From contig PWEU01000071.1 in assembly GCA_003554005.1 (NCBI GenBank), positions 1 to 13,069 of the forward strand: a DNA stretch of 13,069 nucleotides. Reading direction: 5' to 3'. Shown here piece by piece: positions 6,095 to 13,069 of the stretch (positions are counted from its first letter, which is position 1; each line of letters begins with the position of its first letter). The translations under genes and the position numbers were made by a program. The notes under the pieces were generated by a model. The model searched no databases. It was not told the DNA's origin and saw only the letters and a program-made list of their open reading frames with translations. This stretch comes from Nitriliruptoraceae bacterium. Lineage in GTDB: Bacteria; Actinomycetota; Nitriliruptoria; Nitriliruptorales; Nitriliruptoraceae.

Positions 6095-7072
6095 TCAGGC
6101 AGCCGGTTCGGGCAGTCCCAGCAGCAGGTCGCCCGCCACCAGCTCCTTGACCGCCTGGTTGTCGTAGCGCAGCAGGGTGTCACGTCGGACCACCGCCAGG
6201 TTGACGCCGCGCGCCTCGCTCAGCGGACGCCCCCCCTCGTCGGGTGCCACCTCACGTTCCTCTATGACCAGGCCTTGGGAGGTCTGGAGCAGATCGGTGA
6301 CCACGGCGGCGATCCTCGGGTTCCGGCTGGTCACCCCCAGCAGTCGGCCGGAGGTCTCCGCGGACGTGATGACCGCGTCCGCACCGGACTGCCGCAGCAG
6401 ATGGGCGTTCTCCTGCTCCCGCACGGCGGCCACGATCGTGGCGTCGGGCGCCAGCTCCCGTGCGGTCAGGGTGATCAGCACCGCCGCGTCGTCGCGCTCC
6501 GGTGCGACGATCACGGCCTTCGCCCGTTCGATCTGCGCCTCGAGCAGGGTGCGGGTCCGCGAGGCGTCGCCGACGACGACGGTGTAGCCGTCGCGGGTTG
6601 CTTCCTCGGCGGTCTCGGGGTCGAGCTCGACGACGACGAGCTCCAGCCCGTTCATCCCGCCCTCGGCGAGCGTTCGTGCGGCGGACCGTCCCTTGACGCC
6701 GTAGCCACAGATCACGTGATGGTCGCGCACGCGTCTCCTCCATCGGTCGTGGCGCAGGGTCTCGCGCCAGCGGTCGGTCAACAGCTCCACCGTCGTGCCC
6801 ACCACGACCAGCAGGAAGGCGACCCGTGCCGGGGTGATGACCAGTAACGCCGTCAGCCGGGCCCCGGTGGTCACCGGCGTGATGTCGCCGTATCCCGTCG
6901 TGGTCACGGTCACCGAGGCGTAGTACAGCGCGTCGAGGAGGCCGACCGGTCGACCTGTCTCGTCGACGTAGCCGCCGCGGGTCGCCAGCACCGCGATGGC
7001 AACGACGAACAGCAGGGCGACCGCGATGGTGATCCGTCGGCCCAGCGCAGCCAGCGGTGCCCGTTCGGGCAC
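6095..7072 (-). CDS. Two-transmembrane potassium channel with RCK (TrkA-N and TrkA-C) domains
   Basis: 325-residue K+ channel subunit of MthK/Kch-like layout, expected as a tetramer in the cytoplasmic membrane. TM1 is about residues 14-31. The pore helix and selectivity filter TTGYGD (58-63) follow, then TM2 (about 72-97). The cytoplasmic RCK domain starts with VICGYGVKGRSA (120-131), a Rossmann glycine motif, then VVELD (147-151) as the nucleotide-ribose acidic site. The RCK/TrkA-C portion runs to the C-terminus (about 255-325). The start is the GTG at 7072; the frame is open a little further upstream with channel-like sequence but no ATG, GTG or TTG, and no clear Shine-Dalgarno sequence precedes it. 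It is divergent from pta, and ilvC follows 149 bp downstream on the same strand, so weak read-through into ilvC is possible. Confidence 0.93.
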   Translation of the reverse strand: MPERAPLAALGRRITIAVALLFVVAIAVLATRGGYVDETGRPVGLLDALYYASVTVTTTGYGDITPVTTGARLTALLVITPARVAFLLVVVGTTVELLTDRWRETLRHDRWRRRVRDHHVICGYGVKGRSAARTLAEGGMNGLELVVVELDPETAEEATRDGYTVVVGDASRTRTLLEAQIERAKAVIVAPERDDAAVLITLTARELAPDATIVAAVREQENAHLLRQSGADAVITSAETSGRLLGVTSRNPRIAAVVTDLLQTSQGLVIEEREVAPDEGGRPLSEARGVNLAVVRRDTLLRYDNQAVKELVAGDLLLGLPEPAA

Positions 7073-7200
7073 CGGGATGACCGTGCGGACCGCCTTGATG
7101 GCTGTGACCTTTCGACCCTGTCCGGGCGGAACGCTAGTCCCTCGGCGGGAGGGTCGGCCGACTGCTTGACTCGAGGTCCTCCTCCAGCATCGGGTACATC
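7073..7200. promoter_or_regulatory. Divergent promoter region between the K+ channel gene and pta
   Basis: The 128-bp region must hold both promoters. On the minus strand TAGCGT (7136-7131) fits a TANNNT -10 for the channel gene. On the + strand TTGACT (7166-7171) is a good -35 match for pta, but no TANNNT lies at the proper spacing. Neither start codon has a convincing ribosome-binding site. Confidence 0.3.
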
Positions 7201-9285
7201 GTGGCCAACCGTCTCTACCTCGCGTCTCTGGAACCCCGGGCGGGCCGCTCCCTGGTGACGCTCGGGATCATGGAGCTGCTGACGCGCCGGCTCGGTTCGG
7301 TCGGCTACGTCCGTCCGGTCGTGCCCTCGAGCCGGGAGCCGGACCAGCGGATCGAGCTGATGCGCCGCCGCTACGACCTGGAGCTCGGCCCCAAGGACAT
7401 GGCGGTGTTCGGCTCTGACCAGGTCGCCGAGCTGTTCGGCGAAGGTCGGGGTGAGGAGGTGTTCAAGGGCATCCTCGATGTGGCCCAGGCCATGGAGGGG
7501 CGCTTCCCCTTCGTCCTCTACGACGGCTCGGACTACACCGGTGCCGCCGCCGCCCTGGAGTTCGACGTCAACGCGCAGATCGCCAACCACCTCGGTGCGC
7601 CGGTGCTGGCGGTGGTCAACGGCGCCGATCGGCTGCCCAGCGAGGTGCTCGACGCCCTCCACATCGCGCGGGAGTCCCTGCTCGGGGAGGGCTGCACCGT
7701 GGCGGCCATCGTGGTCAACCGGGTCGATCCGGCCGTGATCGACGAGGTCCGCGAGACGGTGGAGTCCGAAGGGACCGAGGAGCCGGTCTGGGTCCTGCCC
7801 GAGGCCCCCATGCTGGCCAAGCCCACGGTGCGCGAGATCGTCGACGAGCTCGCTGCCGATCAGCTGGCCGGCGCGGTCGCCGACCTCGACCGTGAGGTCA
7901 CGACGATCAAGATCGCCGCGATGAGTCTGCCCAACGTCCTCGACCACATCGAGGAGGGGGCCCTGATCATCACCCCCGGGGACCGGCCCGACGTGATCGC
8001 CGGGACGCTGCTCGCCCGGACGGCCAGCACCTTCCCCAACGTCGCGGCGCTCATGCTCACCGGCGGCTTCCCGCTGCACCGCAACCTGGAGAAGCTGCTC
8101 GACGGGCTCGGGGAGATCTCCCTGCCGCTGCTCTCGGTCGGGACCGACACCTGGACCACGGCCCGGCGGGTCGCCGACGTGCCCGCCGTCATGCGCCCCG
8201 GCAACGAGCGCAAGATCGAGACCGCGCTCGGGGTGTTCGAGGAACACGTGGACACCGAGCTGCTGGAGAAGCGCATCGAGGTCACCCGCACGGAACGGGT
8301 CACCCCGCTGATGTTCGAGTACGAGCTCCTGCAGCGTGCCCGGGCCGATCGCAAGCGGGTCGTGCTGCCCGAGGGGGAGGACGAGCGCATCCTGCGTGCG
8401 ACCGAGGTGCTGCGGCGCCGCAACGTCGTCGACCTGGTCCTGCTCGGCGACCTGGAGCAGGTCCGCGCACGCGCCGACAGCGTCGGCATCGACCTCGAGG
8501 ACATCGAGTTGATCGACCCCGGGGAGTCCGACCTGGTCGAGGACTTCGCGGCCGAGTACACCGAGCTCCGCGCCCACAAGGGAGTGACGATGGAGTTCTC
8601 CCTGGAGACGATGCTCGACGTCGGTTACTTCGGCACGATGATGGTCCATCGGGGGATGGCCGACGGCATGGTCTCAGGGGCGGTCCACACCACCCAGCAC
8701 ACGATCCGTCCCGCCTTCGAGATCATCCGCACCAAGGAGGGCGTCTCGATCGTGTCCTCGGTGTTCTTCATGGCGCTCGCCGATCGGGTGCTGGTCTACG
8801 GTGACTGCGCGGTCAACCCGGAGCCCGACGCCGAGGGCCTGGCCGACATCGCCATCAGCTCCGCCACCACCGCCGCGGCCTTCGGCATCGAGCCGAAGGT
8901 CGCGATGCTGTCCTACTCCACGGGCGAGTCGGGCAAGGGCCGCGCGGTGGAGCGGGTCCGCGAAGCCACGGCTCTGGTGCGCGAGCGCCGTCCCGACCTC
9001 GAGGTCGAGGGGCCGATCCAGTACGACGCGGCGATCGACGCGGGTGTCGGGGCCGCCAAGCTGCCCGGTTCCAGCGTCGCCGGGCACGCCACGGTGTTCA
9101 TCTTCCCCGACCTCAACACCGGCAACAACACCTACAAGGCGGTTCAGCGTTCCTCGGGTGCGGTCGCGATCGGCCCGGTCCTGCAGGGGCTCAACAAGCC
9201 GGTCAACGACCTCTCCCGCGGCTGCCTGGTCGACGACATCGTCAACACCGTCACGATCACCGCCGTCCAAGCCCAGCAGGAGTAG
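7201..9285 (+). CDS. pta: Phosphate acetyltransferase, long form with N-terminal BioD-like/DRTGG regulatory region
   Basis: 694 residues, the long Pta form. It transfers acetyl between CoA and phosphate (acetyl-CoA + Pi = acetyl phosphate + CoA) in the cytoplasm, paired with AckA. The N-terminus resembles a dethiobiotin-synthetase-like P-loop domain: YLASLEPRAGRS (6-17), VLYDGSD, NGADRLP and VVNRVDP. The usual Lys of the loop (GKS) is Arg (GRS). A DRTGG-type middle segment follows (about 215-325, including GDRPDVIAGTL from 261). The catalytic PTA_PTB domain spans about 365-690, with LPEGEDERIL, the STGESGK loop (573-579), GPIQYDAA and FPDLNTGNNTYK. The GTG start is fixed by family homology at residue 1; the next ATG would remove the P-loop. 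ackA follows after 199 bp and is probably co-transcribed. Confidence 0.96.
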   Translation: MANRLYLASLEPRAGRSLVTLGIMELLTRRLGSVGYVRPVVPSSREPDQRIELMRRRYDLELGPKDMAVFGSDQVAELFGEGRGEEVFKGILDVAQAMEGRFPFVLYDGSDYTGAAAALEFDVNAQIANHLGAPVLAVVNGADRLPSEVLDALHIARESLLGEGCTVAAIVVNRVDPAVIDEVRETVESEGTEEPVWVLPEAPMLAKPTVREIVDELAADQLAGAVADLDREVTTIKIAAMSLPNVLDHIEEGALIITPGDRPDVIAGTLLARTASTFPNVAALMLTGGFPLHRNLEKLLDGLGEISLPLLSVGTDTWTTARRVADVPAVMRPGNERKIETALGVFEEHVDTELLEKRIEVTRTERVTPLMFEYELLQRARADRKRVVLPEGEDERILRATEVLRRRNVVDLVLLGDLEQVRARADSVGIDLEDIELIDPGESDLVEDFAAEYTELRAHKGVTMEFSLETMLDVGYFGTMMVHRGMADGMVSGAVHTTQHTIRPAFEIIRTKEGVSIVSSVFFMALADRVLVYGDCAVNPEPDAEGLADIAISSATTAAAFGIEPKVAMLSYSTGESGKGRAVERVREATALVRERRPDLEVEGPIQYDAAIDAGVGAAKLPGSSVAGHATVFIFPDLNTGNNTYKAVQRSSGAVAIGPVLQGLNKPVNDLSRGCLVDDIVNTVTITAVQAQQE

Positions 9286-9378
9286 TCCGCTCGACTGACC
9301 ACAGCACCGCCACGCTGGTGCCGGCGCCCGTCCCTGACGACGGGTCCCCGTCAGCTGCCGCGCGCCGCGTGTCGTGCA

Positions 9379-9473
9379 TCCCCGTCCTTTCCCGCCCCTC
9401 GCCTCGCCCCCGCCCCGCCCCTCGTCTCGCCCCCCGCCCCTCGCCCCGCCCCCCGCCCTCGCCCCCCGTGCCC
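9379..9473 (+). other. C-rich, A-free tract between pta and ackA (possible rut site; G4 potential on minus strand)
   Basis: There is no A for 95 consecutive bases. In 9381-9470 I count 63 C, 15 G and 12 T. In the mRNA this C-rich, G-poor stretch fits a Rho-utilisation site. On the minus strand it gives many runs of three to six G, so G-quadruplex potential is high, with i-motif potential on the + strand. It ends directly before the ackA Shine-Dalgarno sequence. The reading frame through it (Pro/Arg/Ala only) joins ackA in frame from a GTG at 9374 but is not family-like. Confidence 0.7.
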
Positions 9474-9479
9474 AGGAGG
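9474..9479 (+). promoter_or_regulatory. ackA ribosome-binding site
   Basis: AGGAGG lies five bases before GTG 9485. This strong Shine-Dalgarno match decides the ackA start in favour of 9485 over the in-frame GTG at 9374. Confidence 0.85.
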
Positions 9480-9484
9480 TCACC

Positions 9485-10699
9485 GTGCAGGTCCTCGTCC
9501 TCAACTCCGGCAGCTCCTCGATCAAGTACCGGCTCTTCGACGATCACGCGAACGGTCTGCTGCTACGGGCCAGGGGGCTGGTGGAGCGCATCGGGGAGTC
9601 GACCGGTCGGGCCGAGCAGGTCGTCGTCGCCCAGGACGGGACCACCAGCAAGGAGGCCGACGACGCGCCGATCACCGACCACGCGGCCGGCTTCCGTTGG
9701 ATCGTGTCCCGGCTGGAGTCGGCCGGTCTGGCCGACGACCTCGGTGCGATCGGTCACCGGGTCGTGCACGGCGGGTCGGAGTTCACCGCGCCGACGGTGA
9801 TCGACGAGGCGGTCATCGCCCGGATCGAGGCCCAGGTGCCGCTGGCGCCCCTGCACAACCCCGCAAACCTCACGGGCATCGAGGTGGCACGTCAGCTGCG
9901 GCCCGACCTGACCAACGTGGCGGTGTTCGACACCGCCTTCCATGCGACCCTGCCCCCAGCCGCCTACCGCTACGCGGTGCCCGAGCGGCTGCTGACCGAG
10001 CAGGGCGTGCGCCGCTACGGCTTCCACGGCACGTCCCACGCCTACGTCGCCCGTCGCGCGACCGCGGCGCTGGGCAGGTCCGAGGAGGAGTGCAAGCTCG
10101 TCACCCTCCACCTCGGCAACGGGGCCTCCGCGGCGGCGGTCGACGGTGGGCGCAGCGTGGAGACCTCCATGGGGCTCTCGCCGCTGGAGGGTCTGGTGAT
10201 GGGTACGCGGTCCGGTGACCTGGACCCGGCGGTGATCTTCCACCTGATCCGCGAGGCGGGGATGTCCCCCGAAGAGGTGGAACGGGTGCTGAACCGGGAG
10301 AGCGGGCTGCTCGGGCTCTGCGGCGACAACGACCTGCGCACCATCGAGGACCGCGCCGCCGAAGGCGATGAGACGGCGCAGCTGGCCCTCGACGTCTACG
10401 TGCACCGGATCCGCAAGTACCTCGGCGCCTACGCCGCGGTGCTCGGACGGCTGGACGCGGTGGTGTTCACCGCCGGGGTCGGGGAGAACTCCGACACCCT
10501 GCGGGCGGCGATCTGTGCCGACCTCGACGTGCTCGGGATCCGGGTGGCTGCGGAGCGCAACGACGGGCAGCGGGCCGCCAAGGCCCCCGATGGTGTCGTC
10601 GCGATCCACGCCGAAGACAGCGAGGTGGCCGTGCTGGTGGTCGCCACCGACGAGGAGCGGGAGATCGCCGAGCAGACCCTGCTGGCGATCCGTACCTGA
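9485..10699 (+). CDS. ackA: Acetate kinase
   Basis: 404 residues, family-typical. AckA makes ATP and acetate from acetyl phosphate and ADP (reversible) and completes the Pta-AckA pathway. Motifs include N7 in LNSGSSSIKY, R92 in GHRVVHGG, PLAPLHNP (119-126), D149 in VFDTAFH, H181 in YGFHGTSH, HLGNG (209-213), and R242 in TSMGLSPLEGLVMGTRSGD. The adenine-side loop FTAGVGEN is at 328-335, and E390 in TDEE probably corresponds to the conserved catalytic-site Glu near the C-terminus. All catalytic positions known for the family appear intact. The GTG start follows a strong AGGAGG. The 199-bp gap to pta contains the C-rich tract. It converges on the DUF418 gene with 67 bp between stops and no convincing terminator there. 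Confidence 0.98.
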   Translation: MQVLVLNSGSSSIKYRLFDDHANGLLLRARGLVERIGESTGRAEQVVVAQDGTTSKEADDAPITDHAAGFRWIVSRLESAGLADDLGAIGHRVVHGGSEFTAPTVIDEAVIARIEAQVPLAPLHNPANLTGIEVARQLRPDLTNVAVFDTAFHATLPPAAYRYAVPERLLTEQGVRRYGFHGTSHAYVARRATAALGRSEEECKLVTLHLGNGASAAAVDGGRSVETSMGLSPLEGLVMGTRSGDLDPAVIFHLIREAGMSPEEVERVLNRESGLLGLCGDNDLRTIEDRAAEGDETAQLALDVYVHRIRKYLGAYAAVLGRLDAVVFTAGVGENSDTLRAAICADLDVLGIRVAAERNDGQRAAKAPDGVVAIHAEDSEVAVLVVATDEEREIAEQTLLAIRT

Positions 10700-10766
10700 G
10701 CCGGGATGCGATGGCACCTCCGGGGTGTGGCAGTGGGCGCACCTGGGGGGCGGGCGCGCGTGGCCC

Positions 10767-12110
10767 CTACCGCTCCCGCCGCAGCGGCTGCCAGCCCCGG
10801 TAGGTCCAGGAGCGCCAGACCCACTCCACGGGACCGAACCGGAACCACCGCAGCCACAGCGGGCACCCCACCAGCAGCAGGAGCCAGGTCCCACCGACGA
10901 CCGCCAGCGCGCTCGTCGCCGTCCAGGCCCCGTAGGTCCCGTAGCCCACGAACACCACCGTGGTGACCAGGCTCTGGGTCAGGTACGCGGTCAACGCCAT
11001 CTGACCCACCGCGGCCAGCGGCCGCCAGCTCCCGACGCGCAGTGCGAGCAGGCTGAGGACGGCGAGGGAGCCGACGGCCAGGAGCGGCGCGGCCACGAGC
11101 TGCGCGGGCACGGCGGCGACCTCGACCCAGGGCGACGCGATCTCGCCCATGGTCCCCGTGGCCGTGCCTACGGGGCCGATCACCCCGAGGACGAGGTTGG
11201 TCGGCAGCCCGATGCCGAGCCCGAGCACGGCGAGCCGGCGCAGCAGCGGTCGGTGGGCGGCAGGGTCGGTGGCGACGCCGGCGCGGGCCGCCGCGAAGCC
11301 CAGCAGGAACAGCGCGAGCAGCCAGGGGCCCGCCGTCAGTTGGCCGGCCTGGAGCACCAGCGCCTCGAAGGACCGGGCCAGGAGCACCTCGCCGACCCCG
11401 CCCTCGGTGTAGGCGGCGATCGTGGCCTGCCGCCGCTCGTCGAAGAAGCTCTCCATGGCGCCGGTGACGGGGTCCTGCGCGCCCCGATCGGCGCCGATCG
11501 CCGCCGATGCCGGCGCCAGCGCGACGATCATCGTCGTGCCCACCGTCAGGACGGTGAGGAGGCCGCCCGACCACCACAGGGCGGTGCGCGGCTGCACGGA
11601 CAGGAAGGCCAGCAGCAGGAACCCGGTCACGGCGTAGACGAACAGCACGTCGCCGGGGAACAGCAGCACCATGTGGGCCAGCCCGAGCGCCGCCAACAGC
11701 GTGAAGCGTCGTGCCAGCAGCCGGTGGGCCGACCACCGTCGCTGCCAGGCCTTGGCCGCCAACAGCCCGGCGCCCACACCGAACAACCCCGCGAAGCTGG
11801 AGATGAACTTGCCGGCGGCGAGCCAGCCCACCAGGAAGCTCGTCACCCGGTCGGCGTCGCTGGTGGGCTGCGGCAGCGTCCCCGCCAGGGCGTCGAACAG
11901 CGCCGGGCCGCGCATCAGCTCGATGTTCACCAGCAGGATGCCGAGGACGGCGACGCCGCGCAGCAGATCGAGGATCGGTTCGCGCTCCCGGAGGCGCACG
12001 GGTTCGAGCCGGTCGCCACTGCCCGTGCCCGCGGGGGTGGCGTCCCCCGGTGCAGGTGGCGTCCGTGGGGGAGGGGGGCGGTTGGGCGGCGGTGGAGGAG
12101 GAGCGCTCAC
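10767..12110 (-). CDS. DUF418 (YeiB-like) multi-pass membrane protein
   Basis: 447 residues. The opening RLREREPILDLLRGVAVLGILLVNIELM (in residues 39-66) and the C-terminal WFRFGPVEWVWRSWTY (422-437) are hallmarks of the DUF418 family. Hydrophobic segments number about nine to ten (near 49-66, 93-118, 135-150, 152-171, 179-199, 262-279, 293-311, 334-357, 367-389, 398-420). The first 35 residues are Pro-rich (SAPPPPPPNRPPPPRTPPAP) and probably disordered on one membrane face. Function is not established; some relatives are discussed as transporters or acyltransferase-like membrane proteins. The GTG start overlaps the stop of the HIT gene in a GTGA arrangement, implying translational coupling, and AGGTGG lies just upstream. 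A longer frame reaching into the HIT gene has no family homology. Confidence 0.88.
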   Translation of the reverse strand: MSAPPPPPPNRPPPPRTPPAPGDATPAGTGSGDRLEPVRLREREPILDLLRGVAVLGILLVNIELMRGPALFDALAGTLPQPTSDADRVTSFLVGWLAAGKFISSFAGLFGVGAGLLAAKAWQRRWSAHRLLARRFTLLAALGLAHMVLLFPGDVLFVYAVTGFLLLAFLSVQPRTALWWSGGLLTVLTVGTTMIVALAPASAAIGADRGAQDPVTGAMESFFDERRQATIAAYTEGGVGEVLLARSFEALVLQAGQLTAGPWLLALFLLGFAAARAGVATDPAAHRPLLRRLAVLGLGIGLPTNLVLGVIGPVGTATGTMGEIASPWVEVAAVPAQLVAAPLLAVGSLAVLSLLALRVGSWRPLAAVGQMALTAYLTQSLVTTVVFVGYGTYGAWTATSALAVVGGTWLLLLVGCPLWLRWFRFGPVEWVWRSWTYRGWQPLRRER

Positions 12111-12529
12111 CCCACCTGGTCGCTGTGCCCGAGCTCGCGCAGGGCGGCGCGGATCCGCTCGGCGGCGTCGTCGAGCGCCGCCGGATCCGGGTCGGGATCC
12201 ACCCGGGCGAAGTCCAGGTCCGCCAGCTCCCTGAGGGGGACGACGTGCACGTGGCAGTGGGGCACCTCGAACCCGGCGATCGCGGTCCCGACCCGCGGTG
12301 GGTCGAAGGCCCGCTGCAGGGCCTGCCCGATCGTGCGGGTCACCTCGCTGACACGCTGCCAGGTCGCGGGGTCGAGGTCGATCCAGTGGTCGACCTCGTC
12401 GCGGGGCACCACCAGGGTGTGCCCCGGGGCGAGGGGACCGATCGACAGGAACGCGACGACGTCGTCGTCGCGCCACACGAACCGGCCGGGAAGCTCGCCG
12501 TCGATGATCCTCGTGAACACGCTCGCCAT
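12107..12529 (-). CDS. HIT-family protein (histidine-triad nucleotide hydrolase/transferase)
   Basis: 140 residues, the normal HIT length. The domain begins VFTRIIDGELPGRFVWRDDD and AFLSIGPLAPGHTLVVPRDEVDHW, and carries the histidine triad H91-C-H93-V-H95-V-V (91-97). H93 is expected to be the nucleophilic His of the H-x-H-x-H motif. Such enzymes hydrolyse nucleoside phosphoramidates or related nucleotide adducts in the cytoplasm; the exact substrate cannot be read from sequence. AGGAG lies six to seven bases before the ATG. The tRNA-Gly gene ends 35 bp upstream on the same strand, and the downstream DUF418 gene overlaps by four bases, so tRNA-HIT-DUF418 may form one transcript. Confidence 0.93.
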   Translation of the reverse strand: MASVFTRIIDGELPGRFVWRDDDVVAFLSIGPLAPGHTLVVPRDEVDHWIDLDPATWQRVSEVTRTIGQALQRAFDPPRVGTAIAGFEVPHCHVHVVPLRELADLDFARVDPDPDPAALDDAAERIRAALRELGHSDQVG

Positions 12530-12564
12530 GACCGGCTCCTGATCGTGGGGACGGGTCGGGGCCG

Positions 12565-12638
12565 TGGAGCGGGTGACCGGGATCGAACCGGCACCTCCTG
12601 CTTGGAAGGCAGGGGCTCTACCATTGAGCTACACCCGC
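12565..12638 (-). tRNA. tRNA-Gly (anticodon TCC), CCA encoded
   Basis: On the minus strand the acceptor GCGGGTG (12638-12632) pairs perfectly with CACCCGC (12575-12569). The D arm is GCTC/GAGC. The anticodon stem CCTGC/GCAGG holds the loop CTTCCAA with TCC at 12606-12604. The T arm GCCGG/CCGGT holds the loop TTCGATC, with one G-T pair. The variable loop is four bases, the discriminator is T, and CCA follows in the genome (12567-12565). Length is 71 nt plus CCA. TCC reads GGA and, with wobble, GGG codons. Confidence 0.97.
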
Positions 12639-12649
12639 GAGCACCCGGC

Positions 12650-12655
12650 ATCGTA
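12650..12655 (-). promoter_or_regulatory. -10 element for tRNA-Gly
   Basis: Read on the minus strand this is TACGAT, a strong TANNNT match, ending 11 bases before the mature tRNA 5' end. No clear -35 is seen. It would drive the tRNA and possibly the HIT-DUF418 pair downstream. Confidence 0.5.
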
Positions 12656-12715
12656 GCGAGGACGACGGCACGGCAGAGCTCACGGTCCGGCTGCTCTGGC
12701 GCCGCCAGCGGGCGC

Positions 12716-12721
12716 TAGCGT
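12716..12721 (+). promoter_or_regulatory. Candidate -10 for the HPF-like gene, inside an inverted repeat
   Basis: TAGCGT fits TANNNT and lies 52 bases before ATG 12774. It sits in GGGCGC-TAGC-GTGCCC, a 6-bp inverted repeat with one G-T pair. No convincing -35 is visible. Confidence 0.3.
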
Positions 12722-12732
12722 GCCCGGTCGCC

Positions 12733-12750
12733 CCCCGGTGTGCCCCGGGG
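12733..12750 (+). other. Leader hairpin before the HPF-like gene
   Basis: CCCCGG (12733-12738) pairs perfectly with CCGGGG (12745-12750) around a six-base loop. It lies in the presumed 5' leader, 12 bases before the AGGAG ribosome-binding site (12763-12767), leaving that site unpaired. Confidence 0.4.
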
Positions 12751-12773
12751 CGGAAGACTCTCAGGAGCCACCT

Positions 12774-13069
12774 ATGACGACCATGAAGGACCGGCTACGC
12801 ATCGTGCCGGAGTTCCGGCCCGACGAGTACGACCGGTACCGGGAGCTGGTGTTCGGCAACCTCGATCGGCGCCTCAAGCGGTGGCAGCCCGAGCAAGTGG
12901 AGCTGGCGCTGTCGGTGAACGAGCGCGACACGAACTCCCAGCGCACGGTCCTGGCCTGCTGGATCGCTGGGTTGCCCAAGATCGTCGGCACGTCGAGCCA
13001 CGCTGACCTGGAGAAGGCGGTGGTCGAGGTGCGCAACGACGTGCGTCGCCAGATCAACCGCTGGGTCAC
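12774..13069 (+). CDS. HPF/RaiA-like ribosome-associated protein (3' end beyond window)
   Basis: 98 complete codons are visible and the frame is open at the right edge. Predicted order is strand (LRIVPEF), long helix (DEYDRYRELVFGNLDRRLKRW, about 17-37), strand (VELALSVNER), strand (RTVLACWIAG), strand (PKIVGTS) and helix (LEKAVVEVRNDVRRQINRW). This is the beta-alpha-beta3-alpha plan of the S30AE/HPF-RaiA fold. Members bind the small ribosomal subunit and silence or protect idle ribosomes under stress. No C-terminal dimerisation domain can be seen because the window ends. ATG 12774 has AGGAG six bases upstream. The family call rests on pattern and fold order, not a unique motif. Confidence 0.6.
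   Translation, partial: MTTMKDRLRIVPEFRPDEYDRYRELVFGNLDRRLKRWQPEQVELALSVNERDTNSQRTVLACWIAGLPKIVGTSSHADLEKAVVEVRNDVRRQINRWV

Noticed and set aside
9374..9484. N-terminal extension of AckA from GTG 9374
   Set aside because: The extension is only Pro/Arg/Ala from the C-rich tract. GTG 9485 has a strong Shine-Dalgarno sequence and starts exactly at the family N-terminus.
7860..9525. Long open frames antisense to pta and ackA
   Set aside because: They are typical GC-rich shadow frames (Val/Asp/Leu/Gly or Ser/Arg runs) opposite clearly conserved genes.
12036..12100. Separate G-rich regulatory element
   Set aside because: It is explained by the Pro-rich N-terminus of the DUF418 protein on the minus strand.
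12111..12476. Longer DUF418 protein starting inside the HIT gene
   Set aside because: The extra Arg/Pro-rich sequence is a shadow of the HIT coding region. The GTGA overlap and Pro-rich start at 12110 fit better.
12761..13069. Minus-strand gene opposite the HPF-like gene
   Set aside because: Its Arg/Ser-rich composition shows no recognisable domain, while the + frame has a ribosome-binding site and good codon usage.

Overview
The window is very GC-rich and gene-dense and reads as chromosomal DNA of an actinobacterium (Actinomycetota). Pointers are a DUF222/HNH protein of the mycobacterial 13E12 type, a perfect actinobacterial/Bacillus-type LexA box, a promoter with leaderless geometry (TANNNT seven bases before an ATG), a small acidic gene of a type seen mainly in actinobacteria, and strong G/C at third codon positions. 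The sequence alone does not settle the genus; a deep-branching, non-mycobacterial lineage would fit.

Layout. (1) 1-308: short palindromes, a 12-bp tandem repeat and a strong composite hairpin. (2) 309-1433 (+): membrane-anchored L,D-transpeptidase with a repeat-built Pro-rich spacer. (3) 1434-1856: 423-bp convergent gap with a terminator-like hairpin and a doubtful Cys-rich frame. (4) 1857-3236 (-): DUF222/HNH nuclease with a LexA box in its promoter. (5) 3363-3773 (-): small conserved actinobacterial gene cut by an in-frame TAA, its C-terminal tail still readable. (6) 3774-4106: divergent intergenic region with about four copies of a 22-bp tandem repeat. (7) 4107-4916 (+): NAD(P)-binding-like protein with a degenerate glycine loop and probable leaderless start. 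(8) 4938-5945 (-): ilvC. (9) 6095-7072 (-): two-helix K+ channel with RCK domain. (10) 7201-9285 and 9485-10699 (+): pta and ackA, separated by 199 bp holding a C-rich, A-free tract. (11) 12638 to 10767 (-): tRNA-Gly(TCC), HIT-family protein, then a DUF418 membrane protein overlapping it by four bases. (12) 12774 to the right edge (+): an HPF/RaiA-like ribosome-associated protein, incomplete.

Functionally, Pta and AckA together interconvert acetyl-CoA and acetate with ATP formation; IlvC is the shared step of valine/isoleucine synthesis; the channel, transpeptidase and HPF-like protein are housekeeping or stress functions. There is no integrase, transposase, CRISPR array or recognisable defence island. 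The features most worth attention are the SOS-box-controlled DUF222/HNH gene, the nonsense-interrupted small gene next to the 22-bp repeat array, and the C-rich tract between pta and ackA.
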